Shown: piece after piece, positions 39,331 to 51,272 of the stretch | Position numbering within the stretch: position 1 is the first letter of the stretch | How the letters are laid out: the number at the start of each line of letters is the position of its first letter | Assembly: GCF_035582795.1 (NCBI RefSeq) | Contig: NC_134367.1 | Span: forward strand, 108,734,062 to 108,798,061 | Origin: Mycteria americana | Taxonomy: Eukaryota; Chordata; Aves; Ciconiiformes; Ciconiidae | DNA length: 64,000 bases | Direction: 5' to 3' | The notes under the pieces: generated by a model | Database searches by the model: none | What the model was told of the DNA's origin: nothing | The model's input: the letters and a program-made list of their open reading frames with translations, nothing else | Position numbers and translations under genes: made by a program

Positions 39331-42300
39331 TGTGCCTGCATACGCGCATTCCTAAAGGTCTTTTACCGTCTCTTACTTCTTTCATTCCGTTCGTCCTCTG
39401 TGAGAAATCACTGGGCTGCTGGAGGCTTATTTCTCCTAGTGACTGCTCTTCTTGGGGGACTAGTCTATTGTGTCTCATGTGTGTGTTTATTTTTACTTAT
39501 AGAGCGTAAGTCTACGAGTGTAGGAGATGGTGAGCCTGCTGCTCCAAGGACCCTACCCTATGTAGAAATAAATGTGGGGCAAAAAAGAAGACATAAAAAA
39601 GCCCTTGTCTGCCCGAAAGGCTGCCTGCTTCTTCCAGTCATAGTAGTAGATCTAATAAAAGATATTACCTCTACCTCCGAGCTTTATAATGCCAAAAAAA
39701 GCACAGCTGTCAGAGAGGAGATCAGTGTATATCAATCTTTGACGGCCTGCATAAGGAGCCTGATGTAAACTATGACATAATATGATAAGCTGCTATCTTA
39801 CTGAATTTCTTATGAGGTTGTAAATGGAATAATAGTGAGGGCATTAATGCATAGTTTATATAACCCTCAGTAAACTTGCATGTACTGCACTGTTTCTATT
39901 TTAAGAACTCGATTAGTCTAAACTGGATAATATTACAAGCATATTTCTGCAGAAAATTAGACTGCATGTGTCCTGGATCAGCAACCTGAAGTGTTGCATC
40001 CTGACTAATTTTAAACTGAAAGCTCTTCAAGCAGAAAATCTGTTCTTATTCATACTGCACCAAATACACCAGTACCTAAATATTTCTAGCATGCTGTCAG
40101 TCCGCTAAAGACTTTTGCTTCTTCGGTGAGAGTAGGTAGCGGATCTGTGAAAAAGATGTAGTACTGCCTTTTCTGGATTGCAGCCTCTGCTTTTGAGTAC
40201 TTATAGCTTGAATGAAGGGAAGAGGACTGCATGTGCTGTTTGGGTATGCTTAGTGTTGCATGGTCTGTATTGCAACGCTAGACACAGCCCTTTGCTGCAA
40301 CTTTCCCATCGCATTTTATAAATGGTAGTACCTGTGGGAGCTATCACTAGTCAATAGAAGGTTTTTTTCTTTCCGTAGGGCTAAGTTAATGTTTGTAAGC
40401 AATGTTTTGTCAGCAGTGAGGTTGAGAATAGGAAAGATGGTGGTGTAAGGACTAAACTGGCTCTTTAACTGTCAGTGCTACTTAAGAAGTAAAATGTAAC
40501 ACTTTTATGCTCTCTTATGTAGCACCTGCAAGTTCACTTTTCCAGAAGACGACTGCCCCTTTCAGAAGTTTCAGAAATATGCAAAGCCAGACTGGATAAA
40601 TAGCAACATTGACAGACACATGGAACAATACTAGATGTAAAATGAAGGAAACTATTCAGTGGGTCTTTCCCTGTCTTTAATTTTTGAGTTGGTGACAGCC
40701 AAGAAACTTAATCTCCATTAAATTCCTTACTGTTCCCTTAAGCACATCAGAAGCCCTTATGAGCATTCTTCTGAGAAGACAGTATACTTGTCTTTGTTAA
40801 CCAGCAGTAATGTAAAGAATCAAAGCCCTTCTGGTTTAAGCACATAAGCTTGATCAGCCTAGGTCTTTCGGGTGGCCATTCAGAACTAAAGGTGTTCTTT
40901 TGGCAATTCACTGAGAGGAAGAGACTGGATGTCTTACATAACTCCAGATGCTGTTGACAGAGAATTAAGGTAGCCTTTAAAAATAACAATGCCTGGGCAT
41001 ACTTTCATAATGAAATTTCATCACTTCCAGATTTTTAAAGGCTACAAGTAGCCTTGGGAGACACTTGTATATTACTGCTCTAAGATCTGTCTTGCACAAA
41101 CAGTAAATTTTTCTTCTCTATGAGAACTGACTTGAGCTACTTATCAAACATGAATGGGTGTATCTTTTATAATGAGTAGTATTCTGCTAAAGATACACTG
41201 CAGGAACACATTAATTGAATGACAGGGATTAAATTGCTTAGGTCTCATGCATATTAAAAACATGCCCAAAAGCAGCCTCATTAACGCCTTAGAATGTGGC
41301 ATTCCATGGGATAAAGCATCTTGAAGGTAGGAAGAGATGATCCAGGACATCAGTCAACCTAGACGAAGTTTGATCATACATGTGTAGACATAAAATGTGG
41401 ATTCCCTAAACTGATCAATTTGATGCATTTTCTGGATCCCAGCATCGAAGGAAATGGGTGTCCTAATCTCTTTCTTTTTCTGGATCACCTTAGCTCACCC
41501 AACCAAAAAAAAAAAATCATCCTTTGAGTTGAACTGGTGTTGGATCTAGAGTGTGTACAAGAAGACAGACCAAGGAGTTGGCTGGGTGGGAGGATATAGA
41601 ACATCAGCAAGTGTTCAAATTAAAATAGAGATAGGATGATAGGATCCTGTATTGTTTATATAGAGCATAATGAGGAGCATAATCTAAGGCTTAAGATCCG
41701 TAAGTCTTTTTCTGTCACCAGAGGATGAGGTAAAGAACGTTTCCTGCTTATGATGATTGCCATCAGGCAAGGCAAGACCATGGGCCCCTCATTGTGCAAA
41801 GAAGCACTTATTTTCCTGAGCATAATGCTTTCTGCTATTCCTGGTGTTGCTGCATTTAAAAGCATAAATGAAGCACCTACTGGTTAAGCAGTGAAGTAGA
41901 TCTAAACTACTGGAGACTAAACAATAGGTATTCAGAATGCAATTGTGTCTGAAATTATGCCTCGGTGCAAATCTTGAGTTCTCAAACTTTTGTTCAGATA
42001 AAGTGAGAGGAAAAGCGGCAGTGTTTTGCTTTCAGTCCTTTTGAGTACTTACTTCGTCTACTTCCTCTGATATGTCATCATAAGAGAAACACAGAAAACA
42101 CAAAAGATGATTATGTCTGAAGCTGTAATGTTCTGGACAAGCTGCAGCCTGGTATGCATGCTGATATCGAAGCTGGCATATCTTCTCGCTTTTGAAGGTG
42201 GCTTTTTCAGTGATTTTTTGATGACTTACAGCAGCTCTGGAATTTTTACCTGAGTGGGATAATAATTAAATTCTCTTCACTCACATGTCTGAGCTTGGAA

Positions 42301-45300
42301 ATGCACTTCCATTCAGGCTATTACTACAGCAAGTGTGATTAAAAACAAACAATCCATAACCTCCTTCCATGAACACTCTGAGGAGAAGGTTATCTTGGAT
42401 TCTGACACACGTCAGAAGTGTCTTAGATTCTGCAGCAAACTTGTGCTTATTTTCAGCACAGCACAAGTACTGATAGCCTTTGGACAGCATGGCTTTAATC
42501 TTCCCACAGTTTCAATAAATCTGTATTTATAGTAATTTCTATTTTAAAGCTTCTTGCTGAAGTCATCCACATTTTGTCACTTACTTATACTTCACCCTAG
42601 AAAGGCGTTATGAAACATGGTGTCTGTGTAGCCTCTAAGAAAAAGAACATGTACTGAATCTAAATACTTTAGGGTATTTTTATCTATGTTTTGGTATTGG
42701 TTATCTGTTAGTGAAGCTTGGAAGAAATAAGACATGCTTGAGGAGAGGGAAGCTGGTCCTCTAGCAGATTGTGTCAGTTTAGTTTGTTTACAAATGAAGC
42801 GGAAAATTAGTTCTTTCATAGAAGCTGTTACCGAATATAAGTCAGCATGCTAAGAAGCAACCACCTTTTCATCCTGCTTTTCACATGGACTTGGAATAAC
42901 TTTCTAACACTGAAGTTTGAACACAGTGTCTGGTTGGACTTGACATTTGAGGAAACTTGGGCTCTTTCAGCTTTACGGCTAGAATAAGAAAATATTCACA
43001 AAAATTTGCAAATATGAGCAAATTTAACTTTTTACTTATGGTCCATTGAATAGCTAGTATCAAATTTTCTGGGACTAATATGAACACTTAAAAGTGTAAC
43101 AATGCTACTCTGCATATGACTGCTGACTATGCAGTCTAAAAGAGGTATATTGTTCCTATAACTTCAGGTGCCGTATGGTTTAAATGGTGACGTCAGGAGC
43201 CAGATGAGAATTAAGACGCGATTGGTAAAATAAGTTGCAGATAAACACTTTTGGTTTCTGGTGGTTCCTCTTATCTGTTCAGTGTTTGGGTTCTACACTG
43301 ATTATTGGCACAAATACGGGTAACGTCCAGAAACTGGAGCAAGTAATTCTTCATGCTGCGTAGCATAAGCAAATGAGGAAGATTTAAAAATCCAGTGTTT
43401 TAAGAAATCTATCGTTACCCATTGCGGTCTGCCCTTGGATGTGGGAGGGCTTCAGCAGACGGAAAGGTCCTTGCTGCCACCAGGTGTCAGTATGCACATG
43501 GTTAAAATCACTCTTTCTGTGCTTCCTCTGAATTTCTGGCTAATAATGTATCTAGGATTGCTTCTCTTGTGCTGAGTAATTGCACAGCTAACAAAGCCTT
43601 TGTGCAGGTACGAGTTCCTAGTTCAGGGGGTTGGTAGCATTAGAACTACTATGTTAAGCCTTGTACTTAAAAATGGTATCAGATCTAGGCATTCCTAATG
43701 CAGCTAATATCTTAGGAGAGATGTGACAATTTCCTCCTCCCTGTAGTTGAAGGGCCAGCATTTTTTTTTATACACTAGAAATGATTTAGCTGATTCTAGT
43801 GAATGTGGGAGAGAAGTGTACTGACCGTGTACCTCTGTAGTTAGCCTGTCTGATCATTCTCCTTTGACTGTTAAACGTGGAAAATCTAATACAAAGGAGC
43901 AGACACAGATCGACAGCAATTACTTAATGGTCTGTTAATATGGATTTGTTTGAAAATGGTCAGTTCTTACTCACAGAACTTAAACTAGCTGTGACTAGAG
44001 GAAGACTCACAGAAAGTAGAACTTCTTTAAGTGGTGCCTTCCATATAACCGGAAAATAATTGCAGGCTTTTCTAGAAGAAGTGAGACTCTTCTTCCTCAA
44101 GGTATAAATTTACATAGACTTCAAAATTATGAAATAAGTAGTGTATGGAGGGAAGGGGTGTTTATTTAAAAAAAAAAAAAAAGCAAAGCTAATCCACTGG
44201 AAAGTGGGGTCACAGTGGGAGTTGTGCACTTTAGTACAAAAAAATAACAATTTCAGGGACAGTTGATTCACTAAGCTCTTGCATCTTCAGAACTGAACTG
44301 CAACTGCTTTAAACTTTTGTACGAGTTGGCTTTGTCTTGTAACTGGTTATTTTGTGAGGGTTTAAATTTAGCAGTTTATTATGTCTTCTGCAGCTATTAC
44401 TGTCCTTACTCCCTAAATCTGAAAAAAATTGACTCTGTTGGCATCCAACATTGCAAATAAAATAATCTGTTAAAAGGAGAAGAAAAGACTTTTTTTTTTT
44501 TTTATATGAAAAGGAGCTCTTGCTTCATGTGCATTGTACTGCATAAGTTTTTAAATTTAATTTTGGCCATCTTCAAAAACATAAGCCTTAAATGCTGAAG
44601 GAAAACCATAATGATTTCTTGGTTTTAAAGGCTTCTTTTTGAGACTACAAAATACTAACCTGACCTACCAGAATCACTCTGGAGGCCAAGTTAAAAGCCA
44701 GGCACAGGCATTTGCAACTTCCATGAAAATCGGAGGAAATTGTATCTGCTTATATATGGGTGGAATGCAGCCTACTGTCTCTTGTTAGGCAATATCAGGA
44801 GATGAATTTGTGAACTGTGTGGAACATAGCTGCTCCTTTTTGGAGTATCATGATCATTGTTAGAGATAGTGATGCCTTAAGCTCAACTGCAGTTTCTGCT
44901 TCTTGAAATGGAGCAAAAACTGGTACGAGACTCTTTTACTACCCAGCAAGTATGGGTAAGATAATAGGAAAAGTGATTTGTGGCCTTAATTGAGCCTTAA
45001 GTTTTTCTTTTTATTTAAATACAGGTTTGTAAGCGAATGGACTTGGTTTGCCAGCGCATGTTAAATCAGGGATTTCTGAAAGTGGAAAGATACCACAACT
45101 TGTGTCAAAAGCAAGTTAAAGCTCAGCTTCCAAGGTATGTACCAGTTAAAACTGTAGTTAAACTTAAATGTGCCAGATTCTTTTAAGCAGAATATTAAAA
45201 AGGAATTTCTTGCTAGCTAATTCAATTTATATATCTTGAAAATTCGAATCACGTTTGTTTTAACTTCTTTTGCTTTCCAAAAGCACCTTGAACCTAAGAT

Positions 45301-48300
45301 CTAATTACAAAGTAATGGTGTGGATGGATGTAAGTTGTTGTAGGAACAAGTTGTTGTTGATGATGTAGGAACTGGAATATTGGAAAGTGTCTCTGGTATT
45401 TTAAACAGAGAAAAGAAGAGCAGGCCCTGTATTACTCAACTGTTCTGGCAAATCAAGCAAGGACTCCTAGGAATGAATGAATAAATGCCATTCCTTTTCA
45501 AGACTGACTGCCTTCACCTAAAAAAAAAAAAAAAGCGCAATGTTTTTCAGTGCTGAGCATTAAACAGGGGAAAGGGAGGAGGGTTTGACATGTGAGCATT
45601 ACTGGGAGCTAGTTTCTCACTAAAGCAGTCTTTTCTCCTCTTTCCAGTGAGTAAGTGCAGCTGCTGCTATGTTCTATCAGATTTCCCAGTCAGAGTGAAG
45701 AAACTAAATGCTACTTACTGTAGAGATGCTTTGTGAAAAGAGCTTATATCTCAACCTAAACTTTGTAGCAAGCACTACTAATATATTAAATTTATGTCAA
45801 TTGCATTGAAGTACTAACTGTAGGAATATGGGGGCATAAAAATATTCACACTGACTCAGTGTCTACTACTAGTTAGTACTGAAAGCTTGTTTTAAATAGT
45901 CCTAAGTTACATGTAGAGTTTATGGATCACATAAGATGTAGTAATGATTTAGAGAACAAATTTTCTCTAAGAAAGCGTAGTATGCTATTACTAGCTGGTT
46001 CTTAATCTGTGTTAGTTTTTTTCCATAAACACAGAGCTAATGTTAGTGGTTACATTTTCAAATCTCAGAGGGTTTTAAGGATGAAATTAACTTGACTGAT
46101 TATTACAGTTTCATTTTGTTGACTCATTGTTAAATCAGTGTCACTGAATGGTCTGTCTTCTAGACGGGAGTCAGAAAGAAGAAACCATTCATTAGCTCGT
46201 CATGCAGACATCCTTGCTGCTGTAGAAACGAGACTCTCTCTGTTAAATATGACTTTCATGAAGTATGTGGATTCCAATCTCTGTTGCTTCATACCTGGAA
46301 AGGTAAAAATGTAGACTGTATTATGTGAATGTGTATCTGTGTTTAAAAAATGGTTGTATAACTTAACCTGGGACAGCTGGGACAAATTTATATAATGTGT
46401 ATATATATACTGAAATGTGTTTCAGATACTTGCAAACAAACACACAAGCCAATACTCTGCTGTAACAGGCAGTCTGAAATGAATGAACCAGACTATACCT
46501 AAATATTATTTTAAACTTGATTTCCATTTTCCCTTAGATTCTCTCTTAATTCTGACGTTTGACTTGTGGCATATACATCCTATACAACCTCTTACAAAAA
46601 ACATGTGATATGTAGGGTTTAATTCTGAATTTTTACTGCACAAAACAGCTAGAGGCCAGGTCATCAGAAGATGTAGTAATTTAGACTATGTATAACACTA
46701 AACACTCAGTCAATCGGGAAGATTCTAGGCACCTCTCAAGGGTTTGAGTACTTCAGATTAATTGAATTAAGATATTTAGTATGTGGAAACACTGTTCAGT
46801 ATTACAGGGGATGGGGTATTTTTGTACAGTAGGTGGAATTAGTTTTAAATGTAGATAAAGTGTGTTAAATGTATTAATGTTACTGAATAATTCTGGTGTT
46901 TCAGAACACTACCCCAACATAAAATATAAATGATGCAAGCGAGATGCGTATTGGAGATACCACTGTTTTATAAGCTGTGAAAACAGAAGTGCACATGGGA
47001 ATTGAAAAAATAATGATCTGAGAAGGAGTGGTACAGCTCAGGGTTGAAACAAGATCTGTGAACATTAGCCCTAATGTTCTTTTCATTGATCTTTCCATGT
47101 GAGGTCTGGGTATGTTGGTATTAATTTTTCATGGGCAGATAATTGCACTGGGATGAATGGAAAAGTTAGCTGTTGGATTCAGGTGAAGCATGGCAGGCAT
47201 TTTTACGTTCAGTACAGTAGGATAGGCTGTCGGAATGAAATGTATTTTTATTTTGAAGAGGTAACTTGATTTCTGTACACTCTTGTGGACTTGATGTTTA
47301 ATTTTATATTAAATCATTATAGTTTAATATATTTATGCTTATTTGACTTTACAGTATATTTTTATATATACCATGTATTTTAAAAATGTAATATAACACA
47401 AAGTCAAATAAACTTAAGTCCTTGGCACTCACATAGTAAATGGAATAATTAAAAGAAATACTGCCTTACTTTTTTGAAGAGTAGATGGAAAGGCAATACT
47501 CAGTCTAGACCTGGGGTGTGCAGAAATTGGGCAAGTGAGCTTGCCAGCCATTTTCTTTGTGGGCACTGAGTCATAAGGACCTTGTTTGTATTCTGATACA
47601 ACAGCTAGGAAGTTTTTTTTAAAATTATTTACTTAGCGTATGCGCTTGCTAGCGCTGCTGCTCACAGCACAGTTGCCAACTCACCAGAAAATCCTATTGC
47701 AGTCAAGCAGATTCAAGGCTTAGTGTTCAGTTACAGCCTGTGGTTTCCCCCCACCTGCCCTGCTCATCTCAGGAAATTTCGTTTGAATGAAGCTGCCACA
47801 GAATTGTCAAGAAGTGAATTTGTGTTAGAATATTTGAATCCTAATTTGAAGTTCAGCATACTGTGTGAGGGTTCCTGGTGATAGCAGAGCGCTGCTGCAA
47901 GATTTTATATTGAGGATGGCAGGAGAATGCTTTGAGGATGTAATTGCTAACAGGATATAATGTGGGTAAAATTAGAGAAGTCTTTTGTGAGCTGCTTGTG
48001 TGATGAGACACATTAGTCTTGTCCAGCTTTTGCAACTTTTTAGCTAAGCTTCCTTTATTAAAACACAAGGTGGGACTGTATTGTCTTAGCTATGATTCTA
48101 AGTCCTTAAGATGTGTGTTCTTTAGGAGACTCTTCAACTATTCTTAATCCTGTGGAAAATACCTGTGTCAGTAGTTTTGGTAATAAGAGACCAGCACTCC
48201 TATCTTGACCTGCCTCAGACTATAATTCATAGATTAGCGAGACACCTTTCATCTCTCTATCTCTCCTAACCAAAGGACTTGTTTGTCAAGCCTGTTAAGA

Positions 48301-51272
48301 GGGTGCTTATGTTCTCTGTCAGTAGTGGGTTGATGTTGTATAAATTAATATATTTTGGACTTAATCTGAATTTGTAATATTTTGGGTGTATGTAAGTGGA
48401 CTCAAGTAAATCTTTACAGCTTTTTGGACTGACATAATGGTAATTCTTGCTGTTCCATTCATGTGTTTCGTATGCCTCATAACTGGCTGGGAGAGTGACT
48501 GCTCTGCAGTGTGGCTTAGAGTATCTTGCTTCAGATACTCTTTGAATTTCTTTCAAAAAGAAATTATTATGCTCTGCTGAGTATAGATTACCTAGAAGTC
48601 AAGTATGTATGTAGTAAAAAAAATAAATTTCACACAATGAGCATTATTTCATGAGTTTGAAGAGAGTTGTTGTGATAGATCAAGTGAATAGCTTCTCTGA
48701 TATATCACAAAAGCACTTCATTTCAAAAAGCTGATCTAGAACTAAAGCACACAGTGGTATGCAGTAGTTACATAGTAAAAGCCCCTGAATGTGCCAGCAC
48801 TTCTAGAATGATCTGAAATAATCTTGCCTTTATCAGAAAATCCTAATTCTTCTTAAATGTTTTAGGTAATAGATGAAATTTATCGTGTGCTAAGGTATGT
48901 AAACTCTACAAGAGCTCCTCAGAGAGCTCATGAAGTTCTTCAAGAACTAAGGGACATTTCCTCCATGGCTATGGAATATTTTGATGAGAAGATTGTTCCA
49001 ATACTGAAAAGAAAGATGCCTGGGTCAGATGTATCGGGACGTCTGATAGGAACTGCCCCAGGTATTAATTCCAACATATAGTTAAGTTATATTTAGTTTT
49101 TCTGTAAAAATTCACAGCACTGTATCTTTTTAAAGCTCCCTCCCTTAAATGCGAGCTTTATTACATAAGTATTGATGATACTTGTTTCTTAAGAATGCTA
49201 ACTGAAATTCATTTGCTTTGAAATTTAAGGAGCCTTTGTACTACTAAAAGAACAGTCACTTGAATGTATGTGAGAATTATGCATAGTGTGTATTCATTAA
49301 ACAAACGCTTTTGTGCCACCAATGAATGAGACTTTATCATTGCACTTGGTTGAAATTTGGCACGAGATGACAACTCGATGCTTTTTATTTTAGGACGATC
49401 AGCAAATGAATTAGCCTAAGCTGTTGTAGTGCATGGAGAGCTAGAACGTACTTGTATGTGCTTTTTTTTTTTACTTTCCTGGGGCACTAATGTATACACT
49501 AACAAGCAAAATACTTATGGGTAATAATGAAAAGGCAATTAAAATAACAGTCTATAAATAAACAATTAAACTGGTCCTTTGTATAATCTGTCAGACTTTC
49601 CAGAACTTTTGTGAACCAAAGTCTAAGGTAGTTGGCTCACATAATGGCCAAAAGCAAAAGGTTCGTAGAACTGTAGTGTTTGCCTTGTGCTGAACATCTT
49701 TATGCTTCTTAGGAACTGTGAAATTAGCTCTCTGAAAGGATAACTTAATAAAAATTAAAAAAAAAAAAAAATTACATCTTAAGCAAAAATGATAGCCCTA
49801 ACTGTAGGAGCTGCTGCTTGTTTCTGGTATGTCCTGTCTGTCCTTTTAGCCCTAAGTGTGTATACCACCTCTGAATTATATCCTGTTAATTATGCCTCAA
49901 TTCCATTGAGTGTCTCAGTTGAGGAAGTATTGGCCAAAACCATAGTTGATGTCAATCAGCTTTTCAAGGCCAAGGCTTTATGTGGCATAAAAATGCCTAT
50001 CTTGTGTTGAGGGAGGAGCATAACCTATTTAATGGTAACCCTTTAGTGCCACATAACTATAGCTATGCTGGCATCTTAAAGGAAAAAAGAGGAGGAAGAT
50101 GACACTTCTGGGCTGTTCCAGACTGTTCTGTCTTTGTAGCGTTTAAAAGTTGCATCTTCCTTGCACAGCATTGCTAGAAGAGTAAAATGACAGAAAAAGT
50201 GATAGATATATTTTATGATAGGAAAAAGTGAAAGAAATTATACAGTAGCTGTTAGTCTCCTTGATTTGCAGGAACTTTATTAAAATCAACATTCTCAAGC
50301 TCACATTCCAGTATGGTTTTAGTACTTAGGAAGAGTGATTCTAAAGAAGCATGGAAAATAAATTCCTTTCTTCTAAAAAGTAAGTTAAACTGAAATATCT
50401 TGTTAAGCCCCAAACGACAAAATTTGAGAACTTCAGCTGTCTGCAACTAAGACAGCAGAATTGTACTGTTCTGTTGAAATATATTTAATATAACTATTCT
50501 GTAATAAGTAACTTATAGACATGTTGTGGGTTTTTGACTTGTCATCTAGACTTAGTGTCATAGATGTTAACATAGTATCTCTACATAATTTTTGATGCCG
50601 CAAAAGGAGGGGGGCTTATACAAAAAAATTAATGGTGAGCTGTTTTCCAGACTACTTAAAATCTAAGTATTTTAAATTAAACTAGTTGTGCTCTGAGATA
50701 CCATACGCTCTTGTTAGACACTTAAATGACTGTAAATCTGTTTACATGTTCACATAACTTGCAACCAGGATTCAGAGTCACGTTTGGGGAGTAGGGATAA
50801 GCAAAATATGAAAAGTGGGACACAATTTCTATGTTTGTCTTAAGGTTGTAGAAGATTAATCACAGTTTTCTCTGAAGTTCCAGGGCCTTCTGCAGCACTG
50901 ACAACAATGCAGCTGTTCTCCAAGCAGAACCCTTCAAGACAGGAAGTCACCAAACTCCAGCAGCAAGTAAAAGCGAATGGCACGGGCTTGACAGCGCTAA
51001 AGCGGGAAATCTCAGAGCTTCGCATCAAAGTGCAAGAGCAACAGAAACAACTCCAAGATCAAGATCAGAAACTGCTAGAGCAAACCCAAATCATAGGTGA
51101 ACAGAATGCCCGATTGGCTGAGCTTGAACGCAAGCTGCGAGAGGTGATGGAGAGTACAGTAGGAAATTCTTCAGGTTCTGGCTCAAATGAACAATCTCCT
51201 AGAAAACGGAGGAAGGCGGTTGAATCCACAGACTGTCCTAGGAAATCTAAACGCCTTCGAAACAGAAAATAA
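38856..51272 (+). CDS. FBXO28: FBXO28, F-box protein 28 (five coding exons, 350 aa)
   Basis: Coding exons 38856-39068, 45025-45134, 46164-46302, 48866-49061 and 50878-51272 sum to 1053 bp (350 aa plus stop), with GT-AG borders and consistent phases. The product is an F-box subunit of an SCF (SKP1-CUL1-F-box) ubiquitin ligase, reported in nuclear roles that include MYC ubiquitination and topoisomerase II regulation. The F-box lies at about residues 47-95 (LPIVAIESILSFLSYDETSQLRLVCKRM...). A central helical region (VIDEIYRVLRYVNSTRAPQR...) follows. A long coiled coil spans about 240-311 (LQQQVKANG... to LERKLREVMES), and a basic C-terminus (RKSKRLRNRK) serves as a likely nuclear signal. Ser326 in QSPRKRRK lies 24 residues from the end, exactly like the human CDK site Ser344. 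Human FBXO28 is 368 aa and the shortfall is in the low-complexity N-terminus. The start ATG has a strong context (AAGATGG). Confidence 0.97.
43188..43225. promoter_or_regulatory. Intronic perfect CRE with a nearby inverted CCAAT box
   Basis: TGACGTCA (the palindromic CREB/ATF site) is at 43188-43195 and ATTGG at 43221-43225, about 30 bp apart. The spacing is typical of CRE/NF-Y promoters or enhancers, but the local sequence is not GC-rich. Confidence 0.4.
43475..43493 (+). promoter_or_regulatory. CTCF-like motif in FBXO28 intron 1
   Basis: TGCCACCAGGTGTCAGTAT differs at one core position from the common CTCF form CCACCAGGTGGCAGTA. By-eye call only. Confidence 0.35.
45025..45134 (+). CDS. FBXO28: FBXO28 coding exon 2
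   Basis: 110 bp after a TTTAAATACAG acceptor. It encodes VCKRMDLVCQRMLNQGFLKV through QVKAQLP and two bases of the next codon, then a GTATGT donor. It completes the F-box. Confidence 0.96.
45135..46163 (+). other. FBXO28: FBXO28 intron 2
   Basis: 1.0 kb bounded by GTATGT and TCTTCTAG. It contains an A-tract near 45520. Nothing else is recognised. Confidence 0.9.
46164..46302 (+). CDS. FBXO28: FBXO28 coding exon 3
   Basis: 139 bp encoding RRESERRNHSLARHADILAA through NLCCFIPGK, phase 0 at its end, with a GTAAAA donor. Nearly identical to the human segment as I know it. Confidence 0.96.
46303..48865 (+). other. FBXO28: FBXO28 intron 3
   Basis: 2.6 kb, AT-rich. An imperfect inverted repeat (TTATTTGACTTT near 47339 and its complement near 47402) encloses an AT-rich core. 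No gene signal. Confidence 0.85.
48866..49061 (+). CDS. FBXO28: FBXO28 coding exon 4
   Basis: 196 bp after TGTTTTAG. It encodes VIDEIYRVLRYVNSTRAPQR through GRLIGTAP and one base of codon 220, with a GTATTA donor. Reading on past the donor meets a stop within about 20 bases, so the splice is needed. Confidence 0.95.
49062..50877 (+). other. FBXO28: FBXO28 intron 4
   Basis: 1.8 kb. An A-tract lies near 49758, directly followed by a 73-codon open frame (49789-50010) that resembles nothing I know and is probably chance. Confidence 0.85.
50878..51272 (+). CDS. FBXO28: FBXO28 coding exon 5 (C-terminus)
   Basis: 395 bp from an AG acceptor (TCTGAAG) to TAA. The split codon gives V220, then PGPSAALTTMQLFSKQNPSR, the glutamine-rich coiled coil, the SPRK phosphosite and the basic tail RKSKRLRNRK. 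Confidence 0.96.

Larger units (their letters stand above)
39069..45024 (+). other. FBXO28: FBXO28 intron 1
   Basis: 6 kb, AT-rich after the CpG island. A CRE/CCAAT pair (43188-43225) and a CTCF-like site (43475-43493) are listed separately. Poly(A) and poly(T) tracts lie near 44168 and 44491. The 146-codon open frame at 39328-39768 has no similarity that I know and is probably chance. Confidence 0.85.

Noticed and set aside
39328-39768. 146-codon open frame in FBXO28 intron 1
   Set aside because: It starts in GC-rich promoter-proximal sequence, which lowers stop frequency, and resembles no known protein. The splice from 39068 to 45025 explains the gene without it.
47325-47415. Imperfect inverted repeat with 12-bp outer arms in FBXO28 intron 3, possible MITE
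   Set aside because: No target duplication or recognised terminal motif, and the AT-rich interior weakens the case.
49789-50010. Hydrophobic 73-codon open frame in FBXO28 intron 4, next to an A-tract
   Set aside because: I considered a retroposed fragment, but the A-tract is on the wrong side for the frame and the peptide is not recognisable.
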